A stretch of DNA of 64,000 nucleotides from Paenilisteria portnoyi (GTDB lineage Bacteria > Bacillota > Bacilli > Lactobacillales > Listeriaceae): NCBI RefSeq assembly GCF_014322795.1, contig NZ_JAASTT010000001.1, forward strand, positions 211,875 to 275,874, read 5' to 3'. Below the pieces are notes generated by a model. It had not been told where the DNA came from, did no database searches, and worked only from the letters and a program-made list of their open reading frames with translations. The position numbers and the translations under genes are program-made. Positions 33,602 to 44,105 of this stretch are shown here, one piece after another. Every line of letters begins with the position of its first letter. Position 1 is the stretch's first letter.

Positions 33602-34096
33602 ATGAAACAATCACTTCGCATGCTGGCGTTAGGATTTTTGATTTCAGCAGTGCTCTTGCTTGTCTTTGATACGTTCTTCTCATCAAGTGCACAAGCAGAG
33701 AAATCAGCGGACCCAAAAACAACGACAACAGCAGAAACAAAGGACAATTCAGGTTACAAAAAGAAATACGAGGATTTACTAGCGTCTCAAGAATTAGCAA
33801 AATCACAATCTGCAGAGGCTCAAAAAGCAGTAGCGGCTAAGAAAAAAGCCGAGGAAGAAAAAGCGAAACAAGCAGCAAATCAAGTCAAGAAATTCACGCT
33901 TGTTATCAAAAAAGGTGACCCTTCTTCTAAAGCAGGTAACGAATTACAATTTGCCGGTATCATTAAATCTGGTGCTGAATTCGATAAATTCTTACGTGCG
34001 AACAACTACGAGAAATATGTGCGCGACGGTAGCTATGCTGTCGATAGTAATATGACTGCCGATCAAATCGCAAAAATTATCACGCATAAAAATTAA
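33602..34096 (+). CDS. Membrane protein with MltG/YceG-type accessory domain only
   Basis: 164 residues: N-terminal TM helix, coiled coil rich in Ala/Lys/Glu (residues 50-100), then FTLVIKKGDPSSKAGNELQF ... NYEKYVRDGSYAVDSNMTA, which resembles the LysM-like subdomain of MltG. The catalytic Glu domain is absent, so it is not a transglycosylase itself. It ends in a strong terminator. Confidence 0.7.
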   Translation: MKQSLRMLALGFLISAVLLLVFDTFFSSSAQAEKSADPKTTTTAETKDNSGYKKKYEDLLASQELAKSQSAEAQKAVAAKKKAEEEKAKQAANQVKKFTLVIKKGDPSSKAGNELQFAGIIKSGAEFDKFLRANNYEKYVRDGSYAVDSNMTADQIAKIITHKN

Positions 34097-34098
34097 CA

Positions 34099-34137
34099 AA
34101 AACAGGAAAGCCGCTAGCATCGCTTTCCTGTTTTTTT
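34099..34137 (+). terminator. Terminator after the MltG-like gene
   Basis: AACAGGAAAGC / GCTTTCCTGTT stem followed by seven T. Confidence 0.92.
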
Positions 34138-34138
34138 G

Positions 34139-34168
34139 TTAGCTAAAGCGCTCTGGTTGTGTTATAAT
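34139..34168 (+). promoter_or_regulatory. Extended -10 promoter for the rsgA leader
   Basis: TGTTATAAT (TATAAT at 34163-34168) with an extended -10 TG and a weak TTAGCT at 34139-34144. It lies 36 nt before a short leader frame. Confidence 0.6.
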
Positions 34169-34203
34169 GAAGCGGTATTCCCATTATGAAAGGATGATGA
34201 ATT

Positions 34204-34269
34204 ATGGATATTGTAAAGTTTGCAAACACTAAAAACAATCACATTTTGGGAGCATTTGATTCGATTTAA
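34204..34269 (+). CDS. Possible leader peptide of rsgA, 21 residues
   Basis: ATG after AAAGGATGATGAATT, encoding MDIVKFANTKNNHILGAFDS plus Ile, then stop. It ends 29 nt before rsgA. Its last codons cover one arm of a hairpin (GGGAGC 34248-34253 with GCTCCC 34271-34276) whose right arm can instead pair with the rsgA ribosome binding site. No runs of one regulatory amino acid are seen. Confidence 0.45.
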   Translation: MDIVKFANTKNNHILGAFDSI

Positions 34270-34298
34270 AGCTCCCCTATTTTAAAGGAGCGAAAACA

Positions 34299-35360
34299 TT
34301 GACTATTAATAAGTATGGATTTACAGATTTTTTTGAGGCGCAAACGTTGCAGGATGGACTTATTCCTGCGCGAGTGACGGCTGTTTTTAAAGATTTTTTC
34401 AAGGTTGTATCTGAGGATGGCGAGCATTTGGCTAAGTTGAAATATGTTGCTTTTATGGGCGCGATGAATACGGATTTGCCGGCGGTTGGTGATTTTGTAG
34501 CACTGGAAAGTCATCCGCAAGATACGTCTCTCATTCACGGTGTGCTGGACCGGAAGACGGTGTTTAAACGCAGTGACCCTGCTGGTGGTGAACAACTTGT
34601 GGCGGCGAATTTTGATTATGTTTTTATTGTGAGTTCATTAAATCATGATTTTAACATTAATCGGTTGGAGCGTTACTTGACGATTGCTTGGGATAGTGGT
34701 GCGAAGCCAGTTGTGATTTTAACGAAGGCGGATCTCAGTGAAAATACGGCGCAAATTGTGACGGAGATTGAACTTGTGGCTTATGGTGTTCCAATTTTCG
34801 CCGTAGATAATTTATCAAAAAGTGGTTTTGACGAGATTGAAGGCTCTTTGAACCCTGGCGAAACGATTGTGTTGCTAGGTTCCTCGGGTGTTGGGAAATC
34901 TTCTTTTATCAATGCCCTATCTGGAAAAACGTTGATGAAAACGAGCGGTATACGTGAGGATGATTCAAAAGGCAAACATACGACCACGCATCGTGAATTG
35001 CATTTGTTGCCAACCGGGTTGCTTGTAATTGATACGCCTGGAATGCGCGAACTGGGAATTGGTCAAGCAAGTGACGGACTTGGTGAAACATTCCAAGATA
35101 TCGAGTTGCTAGCTAACGATTGCAAATTCCGAAATTGCCAGCATGGTAGCGAACCAGGTTGCGCCGTACAAGCCGCTTTAACGAATGGTAGCCTATCCGA
35201 GGTTCATTATGCCAATTGGATTAAATTAAAGCGAGAACTGGCTTATTTCGAGCGTAAAAACGATCCTGTGTTACAGCGTGCAGAGAAACAGAAATGGAAA
35301 GCGGTTCATAAGGCTCTGGAGACGCAATATAAGTCTAATTTAAAAGCGAGAAAAAAATAG
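34299..35360 (+). CDS. rsgA: RsgA-type ribosome small subunit GTPase
   Basis: 353 residues from a TTG start after AAAGGAGCG. OB-fold N-terminus, then the circularly permuted GTPase order: G4 ILTKADL, G1 LLGSSGVGKSSFIN, G3 VIDTPGMREL; zinc finger CKFRNCQHGSEPGCAVQ. It assists 30S maturation. It is unlinked to prkC/prpC, so it may be a second RsgA paralogue. Confidence 0.88.
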   Translation: MTINKYGFTDFFEAQTLQDGLIPARVTAVFKDFFKVVSEDGEHLAKLKYVAFMGAMNTDLPAVGDFVALESHPQDTSLIHGVLDRKTVFKRSDPAGGEQLVAANFDYVFIVSSLNHDFNINRLERYLTIAWDSGAKPVVILTKADLSENTAQIVTEIELVAYGVPIFAVDNLSKSGFDEIEGSLNPGETIVLLGSSGVGKSSFINALSGKTLMKTSGIREDDSKGKHTTTHRELHLLPTGLLVIDTPGMRELGIGQASDGLGETFQDIELLANDCKFRNCQHGSEPGCAVQAALTNGSLSEVHYANWIKLKRELAYFERKNDPVLQRAEKQKWKAVHKALETQYKSNLKARKK

Positions 35361-35370
35361 TATAACAATC

Positions 35371-35397
35371 ATCCTGCTGGAAACGGCGGGATTTTTT
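35371..35397 (+). terminator. Terminator of rsgA
   Basis: ATCCTGCTG-GAAA-CGGCGGGAT stem with two G-U pairs and a GNRA loop, then six T. Confidence 0.8.
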
Positions 35398-35404
35398 GTT
35401 GCGC

Positions 35405-35440
35405 AAAAAACCACCTACCAATTATTCTGGCAGGTGGTTT
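35405..35440 (-). terminator. Terminator of pnp
   Basis: AAACCACCTGCC/GGTAGGTGGTTT stem on the minus strand followed by a T-run, just after the pnp stop. Confidence 0.88.
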
Positions 35441-35446
35441 GGATGG

Positions 35447-37618
35447 TTATTTTTTATCATTGTTGTACGGTTTTTTGTAGCCTTCTTTACGCGGTGCGCG
35501 GTTTGGTTGTTCTGTATCGCCTTCTTTTTTCTCAATCAAAGCTTTACGAGATACATTTACGCGACCGTGATCATCAATTTCTGTAACTTTGACTTTCACG
35601 ATGTCACCCATTTTCAGAATGTCTTCCACTTTACCAACGCGTTCGTGCGCTAGTTCAGAAATGTGAATCAAGCCATCTTTGCCTTTGAACAATTCAACAA
35701 AAGCTCCGAATTTCTCGATACGACGAACTTTACCATCGTAGATTTCGCCAACTTGTACTTCGCGGACGATTTCTTCAATCATAGCTTTCGCTTTTTCGAT
35801 CATGGCGTCATCTTGAGAAGCGATGAAAACTGTACCATCTTGTTCGATATCAATTTTAACAGTCGTTTCGTCGATGATTTGGTTGATTTGTTTACCACCG
35901 GGTCCGATAACGTCTTTGATTTTGTCTGGCTTGATGTTGATCGTAACGATTTTAGGCGCATATTCTGACAAGGTTTCGCGAGGTGTGTTGATTGTCGCTT
36001 CTAGATGTTCTAAAATGTGCAGACGACCCGCTTTCGCTTGTGTTAAGGCTTCTTCTAAAATTTGACGACTAAGGCCATCGATTTTGATATCCATTTGTAA
36101 AGCAGTAATTCCGTCACGTGTTCCGGCTACTTTGAAGTCCATGTCGCCGAAGTGATCTTCCATCCCTTGAATATCGGAAAGAATCGTGTAGTCATCACCA
36201 AGTTTGACAAGACCCATCGCGATTCCGGCAACTGGTGCTTTAATTGGCACACCAGCATCCATCATCGCAAGTGTCGAACCGCAAATACTTGCTTGTGAGC
36301 TTGAACCGTTAGATTCTAATACTTCTGAAACAAGTCGAATCGTATACGGGAAATCCTCTTCACTTGGGATAACTTGTTGTAACGCGCGTTCTCCGAGTGC
36401 TCCGTGACCGATTTCACGACGGCCTGGTGCGCGACGAGGTCCTGTTTCCCCAACACTGAATTGCGGGAAGTTATAATGATGCATGAAGCGTTTCGAATCT
36501 TCTAGACCAAGGCCATCGATAATTTGGTGTTCGCGAAGTGGTGCTAATGTACATACGCTAAGTGCTTGCGTTTGTCCACGCGTGAATAGTCCGGAACCAT
36601 GGACACGCGGTAAAATGCCAACCTCAGAAGATAGCGGACGAATTTCGTCTACTTTACGACCATCTGGACGGATTTTATCTTGTGAAATCAAGCGACGCAT
36701 TTCATTTTTTTCAAGTAGCTCTAAAATATGCTTTACTTCTGGCAAAACTTCAGCTGCGTTTTCTAATTCTTTTGCTTCATATTCCGCAACAACCATTTCT
36801 TTCAACACGTTAATGTTTTCTTCACGCGCTAATTTTTCTTCGGTTTTAATAGCTACTTTCATATCTGCTTCTGCGCGAGCCGTTACTTCTGCAACAAGAT
36901 CTGCATTTGGCACGAATAATTCGATTTCCATTTTTGCCTTACCAACTGCCGCAACAATTTCTTCTTGGAACGCGATCAAGCGTTTGATTTCTTCGTGACC
37001 GAACATGATAGCTTCTAACATCGCTTCCTCAGGTACTTCTTTTGCCCCTGCTTCTACCATGTTGATGGCTTCTTTTGTTCCAGCGACAGTCAAGCTAATA
37101 TCGCTCAATTCCTGTTGCTCTATAGTCGGATTGATGATGTATTCACCGTTCACACGACCCACATCCACACCTGCAATCGGTCCTTCAAAAGGAATATCCG
37201 AGATGGAAAGCGAAATCGATGAACCGAGCATTGCGGCCATTTCTGGTGAGCAATCTTGATCCACGCTTAGAACTGTGGATGTGATTTGAACATCGTTACG
37301 ATAACCTTCTGCAAAAAGCGGACGGATTGGACGGTCAATAAGACGCGCCGTTAATGTTGCGCGGTCACTTGGACGGCCTTCACGTTTTAGGAAACCACCG
37401 GGTACTTTACCAACGGCGTACATTTTTTCTTCATAGTTTACAGTCAATGGGAAAAAGTCACCAGGTCTTGGTTTACGTGATCCAACAGCTGCTGTTAAAA
37501 CGACTGTATCGCCATAACGAATCAGCGCTGCGCCATTTGCTTGTTTTGCCATTTGACCAACTTCGATTGCTAGTTCCTTGCCTGCCCATGTGGATTTAAA
37601 TACTTGTTTTTCAGTCAT
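35447..37618 (-). CDS. pnp: Polynucleotide phosphorylase
   Basis: 723 residues: two RNase PH domains, KH ([20 protein letters not shown]) and S1 ([20 protein letters not shown]) domains and a short basic tail. Degrades RNA 3' to 5' in the degradosome. GGAGATCG precedes ATG. Sits downstream of rpsO with a long leader that carries an inverted repeat. Confidence 0.96.
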   Translation of the reverse strand: MTEKQVFKSTWAGKELAIEVGQMAKQANGAALIRYGDTVVLTAAVGSRKPRPGDFFPLTVNYEEKMYAVGKVPGGFLKREGRPSDRATLTARLIDRPIRPLFAEGYRNDVQITSTVLSVDQDCSPEMAAMLGSSISLSISDIPFEGPIAGVDVGRVNGEYIINPTIEQQELSDISLTVAGTKEAINMVEAGAKEVPEEAMLEAIMFGHEEIKRLIAFQEEIVAAVGKAKMEIELFVPNADLVAEVTARAEADMKVAIKTEEKLAREENINVLKEMVVAEYEAKELENAAEVLPEVKHILELLEKNEMRRLISQDKIRPDGRKVDEIRPLSSEVGILPRVHGSGLFTRGQTQALSVCTLAPLREHQIIDGLGLEDSKRFMHHYNFPQFSVGETGPRRAPGRREIGHGALGERALQQVIPSEEDFPYTIRLVSEVLESNGSSSQASICGSTLAMMDAGVPIKAPVAGIAMGLVKLGDDYTILSDIQGMEDHFGDMDFKVAGTRDGITALQMDIKIDGLSRQILEEALTQAKAGRLHILEHLEATINTPRETLSEYAPKIVTINIKPDKIKDVIGPGGKQINQIIDETTVKIDIEQDGTVFIASQDDAMIEKAKAMIEEIVREVQVGEIYDGKVRRIEKFGAFVELFKGKDGLIHISELAHERVGKVEDILKMGDIVKVKVTEIDDHGRVNVSRKALIEKKEGDTEQPNRAPRKEGYKKPYNNDKK

Positions 37619-38000
37619 ATTTCGATCTCCTTTTAGTTAGGAGCGTCCACTACCAAATAGAAACTTTACCATGCATAATTCTTCACGCACGCCTGAATTG
37701 AACATCAGACACGCATGAATCCAAAAACCTACCATAGCTCTCATCTACGTCGTTGAAGTCTGCGCGACGATGCGCTTCTACACAAAAGAGTTTCGCATAA
37801 CTTCTCACATGGTCGAGGATACTACCCTCTCCCTGTTTTCAGTCAACATACCTTAGTATGCTCCGCGTCTGCGAGTTCATTGGTTTTAGTTAAACTTAAT
37901 TCTTTTATGTAAAAATGGCACGTTTTTGGATTCATGCGATAAAGCTTCTTTCTACTTTCTTAGGTAGCGGGACACTTCTTGTTTATTTTTTTCAAAAAAA
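37619..38000 (-). promoter_or_regulatory. Long pnp leader region with 17-bp inverted repeat
   Basis: About 380 nt lie between the rpsO terminator and pnp with no credible frame. CGCATGAATCCAAAAAC (37712-37728) and its exact complement GTTTTTGGATTCATGCG (37922-37938) would form a 17-bp stem around 193 nt that contain smaller hairpins such as CATAC-CTTA-GTATG. A structured 5' leader for autoregulation by RNase III/PNPase, as in E. coli pnp, is a plausible reading. Confidence 0.55.
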
Positions 38001-38022
38001 AACGGGACAAAAATATCCCGTT
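37994..38022 (-). terminator. Terminator of rpsO
   Basis: AACGGGA/TCCCGTT stem followed on the minus strand by nine T, 11 nt after the rpsO stop. Confidence 0.88.
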
Positions 38023-38032
38023 TTCCTTGTGT

Positions 38033-38302
38033 TTATCGACGTAAACCTAAACGTCCGATAAGTTCGCGGTAACGTGCAACATCTTTCTTACGTAGGTAAG
38101 TTAAAAGGTTACGACGATGACCGACCATTTTCATCAAACCACGATAAGAATGGTGATCCTTCTTGTGCTCGCGAACGTGTTCATTCAAACTGTTGATTTC
38201 TGCAGTAAGAACAGCGATTTGAACTTCTGGTGAACCAGTGTCCGTATCATGTACACGATATTCAGCGATAATTTCATTTTTACGCTCTTGTGTCAATGCC
38301 AT
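38033..38302 (-). CDS. rpsO: Ribosomal protein S15
   Basis: 89 residues, full-length, with the S15 core ([40 protein letters not shown]). Binds 16S rRNA central domain. AAGGAGGTG precedes the ATG. Confidence 0.96.
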   Translation of the reverse strand: MALTQERKNEIIAEYRVHDTDTGSPEVQIAVLTAEINSLNEHVREHKKDHHSYRGLMKMVGHRRNLLTYLRKKDVARYRELIGRLGLRR

Positions 38303-38428
38303 TTCTTACACACCTCCTTCTTTTCTAATCCCCGCATACTGAGCCAAGCGTTGGTGACTCGCAAAAAGCCAAGTAAGGGTTCTATTTCGTACAGAGTTAA
38401 AGATACACTATTTTCGGTCAAAAAGCAA
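38303..38428 (-). promoter_or_regulatory. rpsO promoter and structured leader
   Basis: On the minus strand TTGCTT (38423-38428) and TATCTT (38400-38405) are 17 bp apart. The leader holds a hairpin with GAG...CTC outer and CCAA-CGC-TTGG inner pairing (38341-38360) before the ribosome binding site. An S15-responsive leader is known in bacilli; identity here is unproven. Confidence 0.4.
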
Positions 38429-38444
38429 GAGATAGCCTAACTTT

Positions 38445-39371
38445 TTATGCGAAATAGGCTCTCGTATCTGCTTCGTCTTGCTTCAATTGTTCAATCAAGC
38501 CTTCTACACCATTAAATTTCAGCTCTGGTCGGAAATAATGGAACCATTCGATTTCAATTTCCTCGCCGTATATTTCTTGGTGAAAATCTAAAATATAGAC
38601 TTCTATTGACATTGCTTGGTCGTCTTTGAAGGTAATATTATACCCAATGCTCGCCATGCCTAAATGTGTTTCGCCATTCACTTTAAACTTGACTGCATAA
38701 ACGCCTAATTTAGGAATGAGGAAACCATCGTCAACCGCAATATTCGCTGTTGGAAAACCGATAGTACGACCACGTTTATCGCCATGGATAACGGTTCCAG
38801 TGAGTGTGTAGGAATAGCCAAGAAGCTGATTTGCTTCGTCTAGCTGGCCTTCTGAAATATATTTTCGAATGTTAGTGGAGCTCACTTTATCATGTAAATC
38901 TTCTAGTTTCTGAACAATCGTTACGTCAAATTGTCCATCCGCATAGTTCGTGAGATTCATCATTTTTCCAGCGCCTTGACGTCCGTAAGAATAATCGAAG
39001 CCTGCAACAACATGCTTCGCGTTTAGGCCGATAAGATAATTAGCAACGAAATCTTCTGGGCTCAAATTCGAAAATGCTGTCGTAAAACGAACGATGTATA
39101 AAATATCAACGCCAAGCGCAGCCATCTTACGTTTTTTCTCTTCTAGCGGTGTCAGATATTTAACCTGTTTTCGCATTTGGCTAAGAACAACGGATGGATG
39201 TGGATCAAAAGTTAGGACTGCTGTTTTTATTCCGCGTTTTTCAGCTTCTTTTTTAGCTGTGTTGATAACTTCTTGATGCCCACGGTGCAATCCGTCAAAA
39301 AAACCAAGCGCAATCACTTTTGGGTCGCGATTGATGTCCTCTGGTGGATGATGCAAAAAATACGTTTCCAT
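38445..39371 (-). CDS. ribF: Bifunctional riboflavin kinase/FAD synthetase
   Basis: 308 residues from ATG 39371 (AAGGGG upstream). N-terminal nucleotidyltransferase domain (KVIALGFFDGLHRGHQEVIN) makes FAD, and the C-terminal kinase domain (GRTIGFPTANIAVDD) makes FMN. Standard truB-ribF order. Confidence 0.94.
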   Translation of the reverse strand: METYFLHHPPEDINRDPKVIALGFFDGLHRGHQEVINTAKKEAEKRGIKTAVLTFDPHPSVVLSQMRKQVKYLTPLEEKKRKMAALGVDILYIVRFTTAFSNLSPEDFVANYLIGLNAKHVVAGFDYSYGRQGAGKMMNLTNYADGQFDVTIVQKLEDLHDKVSSTNIRKYISEGQLDEANQLLGYSYTLTGTVIHGDKRGRTIGFPTANIAVDDGFLIPKLGVYAVKFKVNGETHLGMASIGYNITFKDDQAMSIEVYILDFHQEIYGEEIEIEWFHYFRPELKFNGVEGLIEQLKQDEADTRAYFA

Positions 39372-39550
39372 GAAATCCCCTTCTCTTCGCAACTATGTTT
39401 TATTTTGCTAATTATTAAGTAAAACATAATGCGCAATCAATACGGAGTTACAAAAAGTCAGTTTGAGCATAGCGGAATTTACGTCTTACCCAATATGGGA
39501 AGGCGTTTTTTTATTTTGAAACTAATTCAAAAGACTTTGCATACCGTTTT

Positions 39551-40474
39551 TTAGTTTAATTTTCCTTCGCGTAGTTCGATTACTTTTTCTGGTTTCCAAA
39601 AATCGCGACGTTCTGGATGTTGTACATAGATAGCCGTTAATTTATTTTTATAAAGCAGAGCTACGCGTCCTTGGCTGCGTTCCTTGATGAACTGTTCTGG
39701 TAGTACAACCCCATTTAGTACCTTCTCATGAATCAACTCCGAAATATTTTGTTGCGCCATGTCGGATAAGCCGTCTTCTAGCGGATACAAGAAACTCGCC
39801 TCTTCTTTAGCTCGTAATGCTTCAATTTCGGATAGTGTAAAGCATTGTTCTTCTGTAAAAATACCGCTTTGAGTGCGTTTTAACTCCGACATATGTGCGG
39901 GATAGCCAAGTTTTTCGCCGATCATAACAGCCAATGTGCGGATATACGTTCCTTTGCCACATTTAATCCGTATGCGAAAGGTATTGTTATCCGGACTTAT
40001 TGGTACGTAAGGCTTCAAGAGTTCGGTTGCATAAATATTCACCATGCGTTTTGGGCGCTCGACCTCCATACCTTCCCTTGCATATTCATACAGCTTGCGT
40101 CCATTGACCTTCACTGCAGAGTACATCGGTGGTATTTGTTCGATTTCACCAACAAAAGATTTCGCAGCCTTTTCGACATCGATCGGCAAAATGGTTTCCG
40201 TGATTTCTTTTTCGGCGACTACTTCTCCACTCGCGTCTTCGGTGGTCGTTGCACTACCTAGAGTAACGGTTGCTTCGTAAGTTTTTCCTTCATCCGTGAT
40301 ATATTCCGCGAGTTTTGTTGCGCGACCAATACAGATTGGCAAAACACCTTCGACATCTGGATCAAGCGTGCCTGTATGCCCGACTTTTTTTGTTTGGAGA
40401 ATTTTGCGCAGTTTGAATACGCAGTCGTGACTAGTCATGCCTTTTTCTTTCCACAAGGGGATAATTCCGTCCAT
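39551..40474 (-). CDS. truB: tRNA pseudouridine-55 synthase
   Basis: 307 residues from ATG 40474 (MDGIIPLWKEKG, AAGGAGTG upstream). Catalytic Asp lies in GHTGTLDPDVEGVLPICIGR. Converts U55 of tRNA T-loop. Final part of the nusA-infB-rbfA-truB group. Confidence 0.95.
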   Translation of the reverse strand: MDGIIPLWKEKGMTSHDCVFKLRKILQTKKVGHTGTLDPDVEGVLPICIGRATKLAEYITDEGKTYEATVTLGSATTTEDASGEVVAEKEITETILPIDVEKAAKSFVGEIEQIPPMYSAVKVNGRKLYEYAREGMEVERPKRMVNIYATELLKPYVPISPDNNTFRIRIKCGKGTYIRTLAVMIGEKLGYPAHMSELKRTQSGIFTEEQCFTLSEIEALRAKEEASFLYPLEDGLSDMAQQNISELIHEKVLNGVVLPEQFIKERSQGRVALLYKNKLTAIYVQHPERRDFWKPEKVIELREGKLN

Positions 40475-40548
40475 CTCGTAATCACTCCTTTTCCTACACA
40501 AAGAAGGATAGACGTCCGCAAAAACCGACACCTACCCTATCTTTGTTC

Positions 40549-40893
40549 TTATTCGTTATCATTTAGACCGCGTAACAAGTCGTCGATATGATTACCGTAA
40601 GCTACAGAATGATCTATTTCAAAAAATAGTTCTGGGACTTTGCGTAACCGGATACGACTACCGATTTCGGAGCGAATAAAACCATGTGCTTTTTCTAGGG
40701 CTGCCAGAGCGTCTTGTTGCTCTTTTTCTTCACCTAGGACAGAAACGAACACGGTTGCTTGTTGTAAATCCCCTGTCACATCAACGCCTGTAACGGTTAT
40801 AAAACCAATACGGGGGTCTCTTAGCTTGCGGTTGAGGATATCGCCAAGTTCTTTTTTCATTTGCTCTGATACACGATTAGATCGAACATTCAT
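40549..40893 (-). CDS. rbfA: 30S ribosome-binding factor A
   Basis: 114 residues of the KH-like RbfA fold ([29 protein letters not shown]). Needed for 16S rRNA 5' end maturation and cold growth. Confidence 0.94.
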   Translation of the reverse strand: MNVRSNRVSEQMKKELGDILNRKLRDPRIGFITVTGVDVTGDLQQATVFVSVLGEEKEQQDALAALEKAHGFIRSEIGSRIRLRKVPELFFEIDHSVAYGNHIDDLLRGLNDNE

Positions 40894-40907
40894 GTTTTCA
40901 CCTCATT

Positions 40908-41186
40908 TTACAAACTTTCCATTGTTGTTTTGCCGCGTTCCCATTCTGGAAATGAATCTAGAAATGTGAGTACGGTATCAGCTACTTTTTCGGCTTGATC
41001 ATGGGATTCAGAGACGACAGCGAATCCGATTAAGGCTCGCTGCCATTTGTCTTGGAATCCAATTTCAGCAATGGAGATATTAAACTTTTGGCCGGCACGT
41101 GTTAAGACGCGCTTTAGGATGGCCCGTTTTTCTTTTAGTGTCTGTGGGGTCTGCAAAAACCACTCGGACTCGACGTAACGGATCAT
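40908..41186 (-). CDS. ylxP: YlxP/DUF503 protein
   Basis: 92 residues starting [20 protein letters not shown] with the DUF503 core [20 protein letters not shown]. Located between infB and rbfA as in Bacillus, where it has been linked to 30S biogenesis. Its ATG overlaps the infB stop (ATGA). Confidence 0.88.
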   Translation of the reverse strand: MIRYVESEWFLQTPQTLKEKRAILKRVLTRAGQKFNISIAEIGFQDKWQRALIGFAVVSESHDQAEKVADTVLTFLDSFPEWERGKTTMESL

Positions 41187-43486
41187 TTACGTTCGATTTC
41201 CTCCATGATGTAAGCTTCGATCACGTCGTCTTCTTTAATATCGTTAAATTTATCGATGGTAATACCACACTCGAAGCCTTTTGCGACTTCTTTCGCGTCG
41301 TCTTTAAAGCGTTTCAGCGTACCGATTTCGCCTTCGAAAACAACGATGCCGTCGCGGATAACACGAACGCCACTGTCACGCGTGATTTTGCCGTCCGTAA
41401 CGTAACAACCCGCGATTGTTCCAACTTTGGATACGCTGATTGTTTGACGTACTTGGGCTTGACCGATAATTTTTTCTTGGAATTCTGGATCAAGCATTCC
41501 TTTCATCGCAGCTTCGATTTCGTCGATAGCTTTATAGATAACGCGATGTAAGCGGATATCAACGCCTTCGTTTTCAGCGCCTTCACGTGCTTGTGTTGTT
41601 GGGCGAACGTTGAATCCGATGACGATGGCGTTCGATGCAGAGGCCAATGTAATATCAGATTCGTTGATGGCACCAACGGACGTGTGAATAATTTTGACAT
41701 TAACGCCTTCTACTTCGATTTTGCGTAGAGATGCAGCTAAGGCTTCCACTGATCCTTGTACATCGGCTTTGATGATGACGTTAACTTCTTTCATTTCGCC
41801 GGCTTTCATGTGTTCGAATAGGTTTTCTAAACTCACACGGTTTGTTGCAGAACGTTGTGCGACAACAGCGCGGCTTGAACGAGCTTCACCGACTGCACGA
41901 GCTGTTTTTTCATCTTCAAAGACTACGAAACGGTCGCCAGCTTGCGGTACATCGCTAAGTCCAGTGATTTCAACTGGGGTACTTGGTCCTACTTTTTTCA
42001 CGCGACGTCCGATATCATTGACCATCGCACGAACGCGTCCAAATGTATGGCCGACAACGATTGGATCGCCGACTTTCAGAGTACCATCTTGTACTAGAAG
42101 TGTCGCAACGGAACCGCGACCTTTGTCTAGCTCAGCCTCGATAACGCTACCGATAGCAAGACGGTCTGGATTCGCTTTTAATTCTTCTACTTCGGAAACA
42201 AGTAGAATCATTTCAAGCAATGTATCTAGTCCTTCGCCAAATTTCGCTGAGATTGGCACGAAAATCGTGTCGCCGCCCCATGCTTCAGGAACTAATTCGT
42301 ACTCGGTTAGCTCTTGCATCACGCGATCAGGATTGGATTGTGGCTTATCGATTTTGTTTACAGCAACAATGATTGGAACTTCTGCTGCTTTCGCATGGTT
42401 GATCGCTTCAATTGTTTGTGGCATAACGCCATCGTCTGCTGCTACAACAAGAATCGTGATATCCGTAATTTTGGCACCACGCGCACGCATGGTTGTAAAG
42501 GCTGCGTGACCAGGTGTATCTAAGAACGTGATTTTTTTGTTGTGAACTTCTAGTTGGTAGGCACCGATATGTTGCGTGATTCCGCCAGCTTCACCAAGTG
42601 TTACCTTCGTGTTACGTAGCGAATCAAGTAGCGTTGTTTTACCATGATCGACGTGACCCATGATTGTTACAACAGCTGGACGCTCAACTTCTTTGCCTTT
42701 GTCTTCTTCGGTTGCTTCTTCAAAATAAACATCTAAATCTGTGATATCGATTTTGATTTCTTCTTCTACTTCTACGCCATACTCACCACAAACGAGTTCA
42801 ATCGCGTCTTTGTCTAAGCCTTGGTTAATCGTAGCTACGACGCCAAGTAGGAATAGCTTTTTGATGATTTCAGATGGCTCACGGTATAATTTACGCGCTA
42901 ATTCGCCAACTGTAAGTGATTCTGAGAATACGATTTTTTCTGGAAGCTCTTTTGGCTTCGGTGGTGTTGGTGGTACTGTACTGTGATTACGTTTTCCTTT
43001 GTATTTCGTGTTGTTTTTGCGACCGCGATTTTGATTGTTGCGATTGCCACCTTGGTTACGGTTTCCTCCGCCTTGTGCGTTGCCGCCAGGTCGGTTTTGT
43101 CCACCGCTATTGTTTGGACGATTTTGTCCGCCTTGTGTTGTTCCACCAGCTGGTTTATTTCCACTTGCTGCTGGTTTCGCTGCGCCTTGTGAGGCTGGCT
43201 TATTTGTATTATTAGTTGGTTTGGATTGATTCGATTTATCATTCATATTTGGTTTATTAGACCCCTTACTTTGACCTGCTTCGTTTGATGATTTATGTTG
43301 GCTGCTTGGCGCGGCAGATTCTTTTTTCGGTCCAAGCAATGTTTTGTCGAGTTGTCGTAGTGCATTGTCGTTAATGGTAGACATGTGGTTGGCGACTTCA
43401 ACGCCTAACTCTTGTAATGTCTCGATGACTTTTTTGCTAGGTAATTGGTGTTCTTTTGCGTATTCATATACACGAACTTTACTCAT
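41183..43486 (-). CDS. infB: Translation initiation factor IF-2
   Basis: 767 residues from ATG 43486 after GGAGGTG. An N-terminal helical domain ([20 protein letters not shown]) is followed by a low-complexity Asn/Gly/Pro/Lys-rich linker (about residues 55-170) and the GTPase core with G1 [12 protein letters not shown]3 DTPGHAAF, G4 NKID. It delivers fMet-tRNA to the 30S subunit. Confidence 0.96.
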   Translation of the reverse strand: MSKVRVYEYAKEHQLPSKKVIETLQELGVEVANHMSTINDNALRQLDKTLLGPKKESAAPSSQHKSSNEAGQSKGSNKPNMNDKSNQSKPTNNTNKPASQGAAKPAASGNKPAGGTTQGGQNRPNNSGGQNRPGGNAQGGGNRNQGGNRNNQNRGRKNNTKYKGKRNHSTVPPTPPKPKELPEKIVFSESLTVGELARKLYREPSEIIKKLFLLGVVATINQGLDKDAIELVCGEYGVEVEEEIKIDITDLDVYFEEATEEDKGKEVERPAVVTIMGHVDHGKTTLLDSLRNTKVTLGEAGGITQHIGAYQLEVHNKKITFLDTPGHAAFTTMRARGAKITDITILVVAADDGVMPQTIEAINHAKAAEVPIIVAVNKIDKPQSNPDRVMQELTEYELVPEAWGGDTIFVPISAKFGEGLDTLLEMILLVSEVEELKANPDRLAIGSVIEAELDKGRGSVATLLVQDGTLKVGDPIVVGHTFGRVRAMVNDIGRRVKKVGPSTPVEITGLSDVPQAGDRFVVFEDEKTARAVGEARSSRAVVAQRSATNRVSLENLFEHMKAGEMKEVNVIIKADVQGSVEALAASLRKIEVEGVNVKIIHTSVGAINESDITLASASNAIVIGFNVRPTTQAREGAENEGVDIRLHRVIYKAIDEIEAAMKGMLDPEFQEKIIGQAQVRQTISVSKVGTIAGCYVTDGKITRDSGVRVIRDGIVVFEGEIGTLKRFKDDAKEVAKGFECGITIDKFNDIKEDDVIEAYIMEEIERK

Positions 43487-43508
43487 GTGACACACCTCCG
43501 TTAAGATT

Positions 43509-43811
43509 TCACCCGAGTAATTCCGTTAGTTTTGCCGCAAATCCTTTATCCATTACCGCGATAATGGCTCTTGCATCTTTGCCGATCGCACCGCCTAGCT
43601 GTTCACGGGTGCCGGCTTTCACAAGCGGGACATCGTAATACTGGCATTTGTTACGGATTGTTTTCTCGGTTTTTTCTGATATATCTTCTGAAATGATGAC
43701 TAAACGAGCTTTTTGACGTCTCACTTCTTTTAAAACTAGTTCTTCGCCAGTCACGAGTTTGCGAGCGCTATAAGCGATTCCGAGTAAGGAATAGGCTTTG
43801 TTATGATCCAT
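43509..43811 (-). CDS. ylxQ: YlxQ, L7Ae-family RNA-binding protein
   Basis: 100 residues with L7Ae features ([38 protein letters not shown]). Probably binds K-turn RNA. Overlaps ylxR and precedes infB. Confidence 0.88.
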   Translation of the reverse strand: MDHNKAYSLLGIAYSARKLVTGEELVLKEVRRQKARLVIISEDISEKTEKTIRNKCQYYDVPLVKAGTREQLGGAIGKDARAIIAVMDKGFAAKLTELLG

Positions 43812-44094
43812 GATTTGCTCCTTCGATTGTCTTTACGTAATCAATCAATTGATCGTAAAAACCGTCTTGTTCTGGCATCTTCATCTGATGAAAAATACTG
43901 TTTTTCTTTTTAGCTTTTTCAGCGACCTTGCTGTCTATTAAAATATAAAAACCGCGACCTGGCGCTTTTCCGCTAGGATCTATCGTCAGTACACCATCTT
44001 TAGAATAGGCAATACGTAAAAGTTCGCCTTTTGGTTTGCGCTCGCCGGTTACAATACATTTTCTTAAGGGAATCTTCTTGTTACGCATCTGCAT
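43801..44094 (-). CDS. ylxR: YlxR (RNase P modulator family)
   Basis: 97 residues with the DUF448 signature [20 protein letters not shown] and PGRGFYI. Family members bind RNase P RNA (RnpM). Between nusA and ylxQ in the expected order. Confidence 0.9.
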   Translation of the reverse strand: MQMRNKKIPLRKCIVTGERKPKGELLRIAYSKDGVLTIDPSGKAPGRGFYILIDSKVAEKAKKKNSIFHQMKMPEQDGFYDQLIDYVKTIEGANHGS

Positions 44095-44105
44095 TGGTCA
44101 CTCCT

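Noticed and set aside
36483..36998. 171-residue plus-strand frame inside pnp
   Set aside because: Antisense shadow with Ser-rich composition typical of reverse-complemented coding DNA.
39482..39510. Hairpin with T-run on the plus strand between truB and ribF
   Set aside because: The T-run is on the strand without genes here; on the coding strand it has no T-tract, so I do not call it the truB terminator.
41694..42509. 271-residue plus-strand frame inside infB
   Set aside because: Ser/Thr/Pro-biased shadow of the GTPase-coding strand; no initiation signal and fully antisense to infB.
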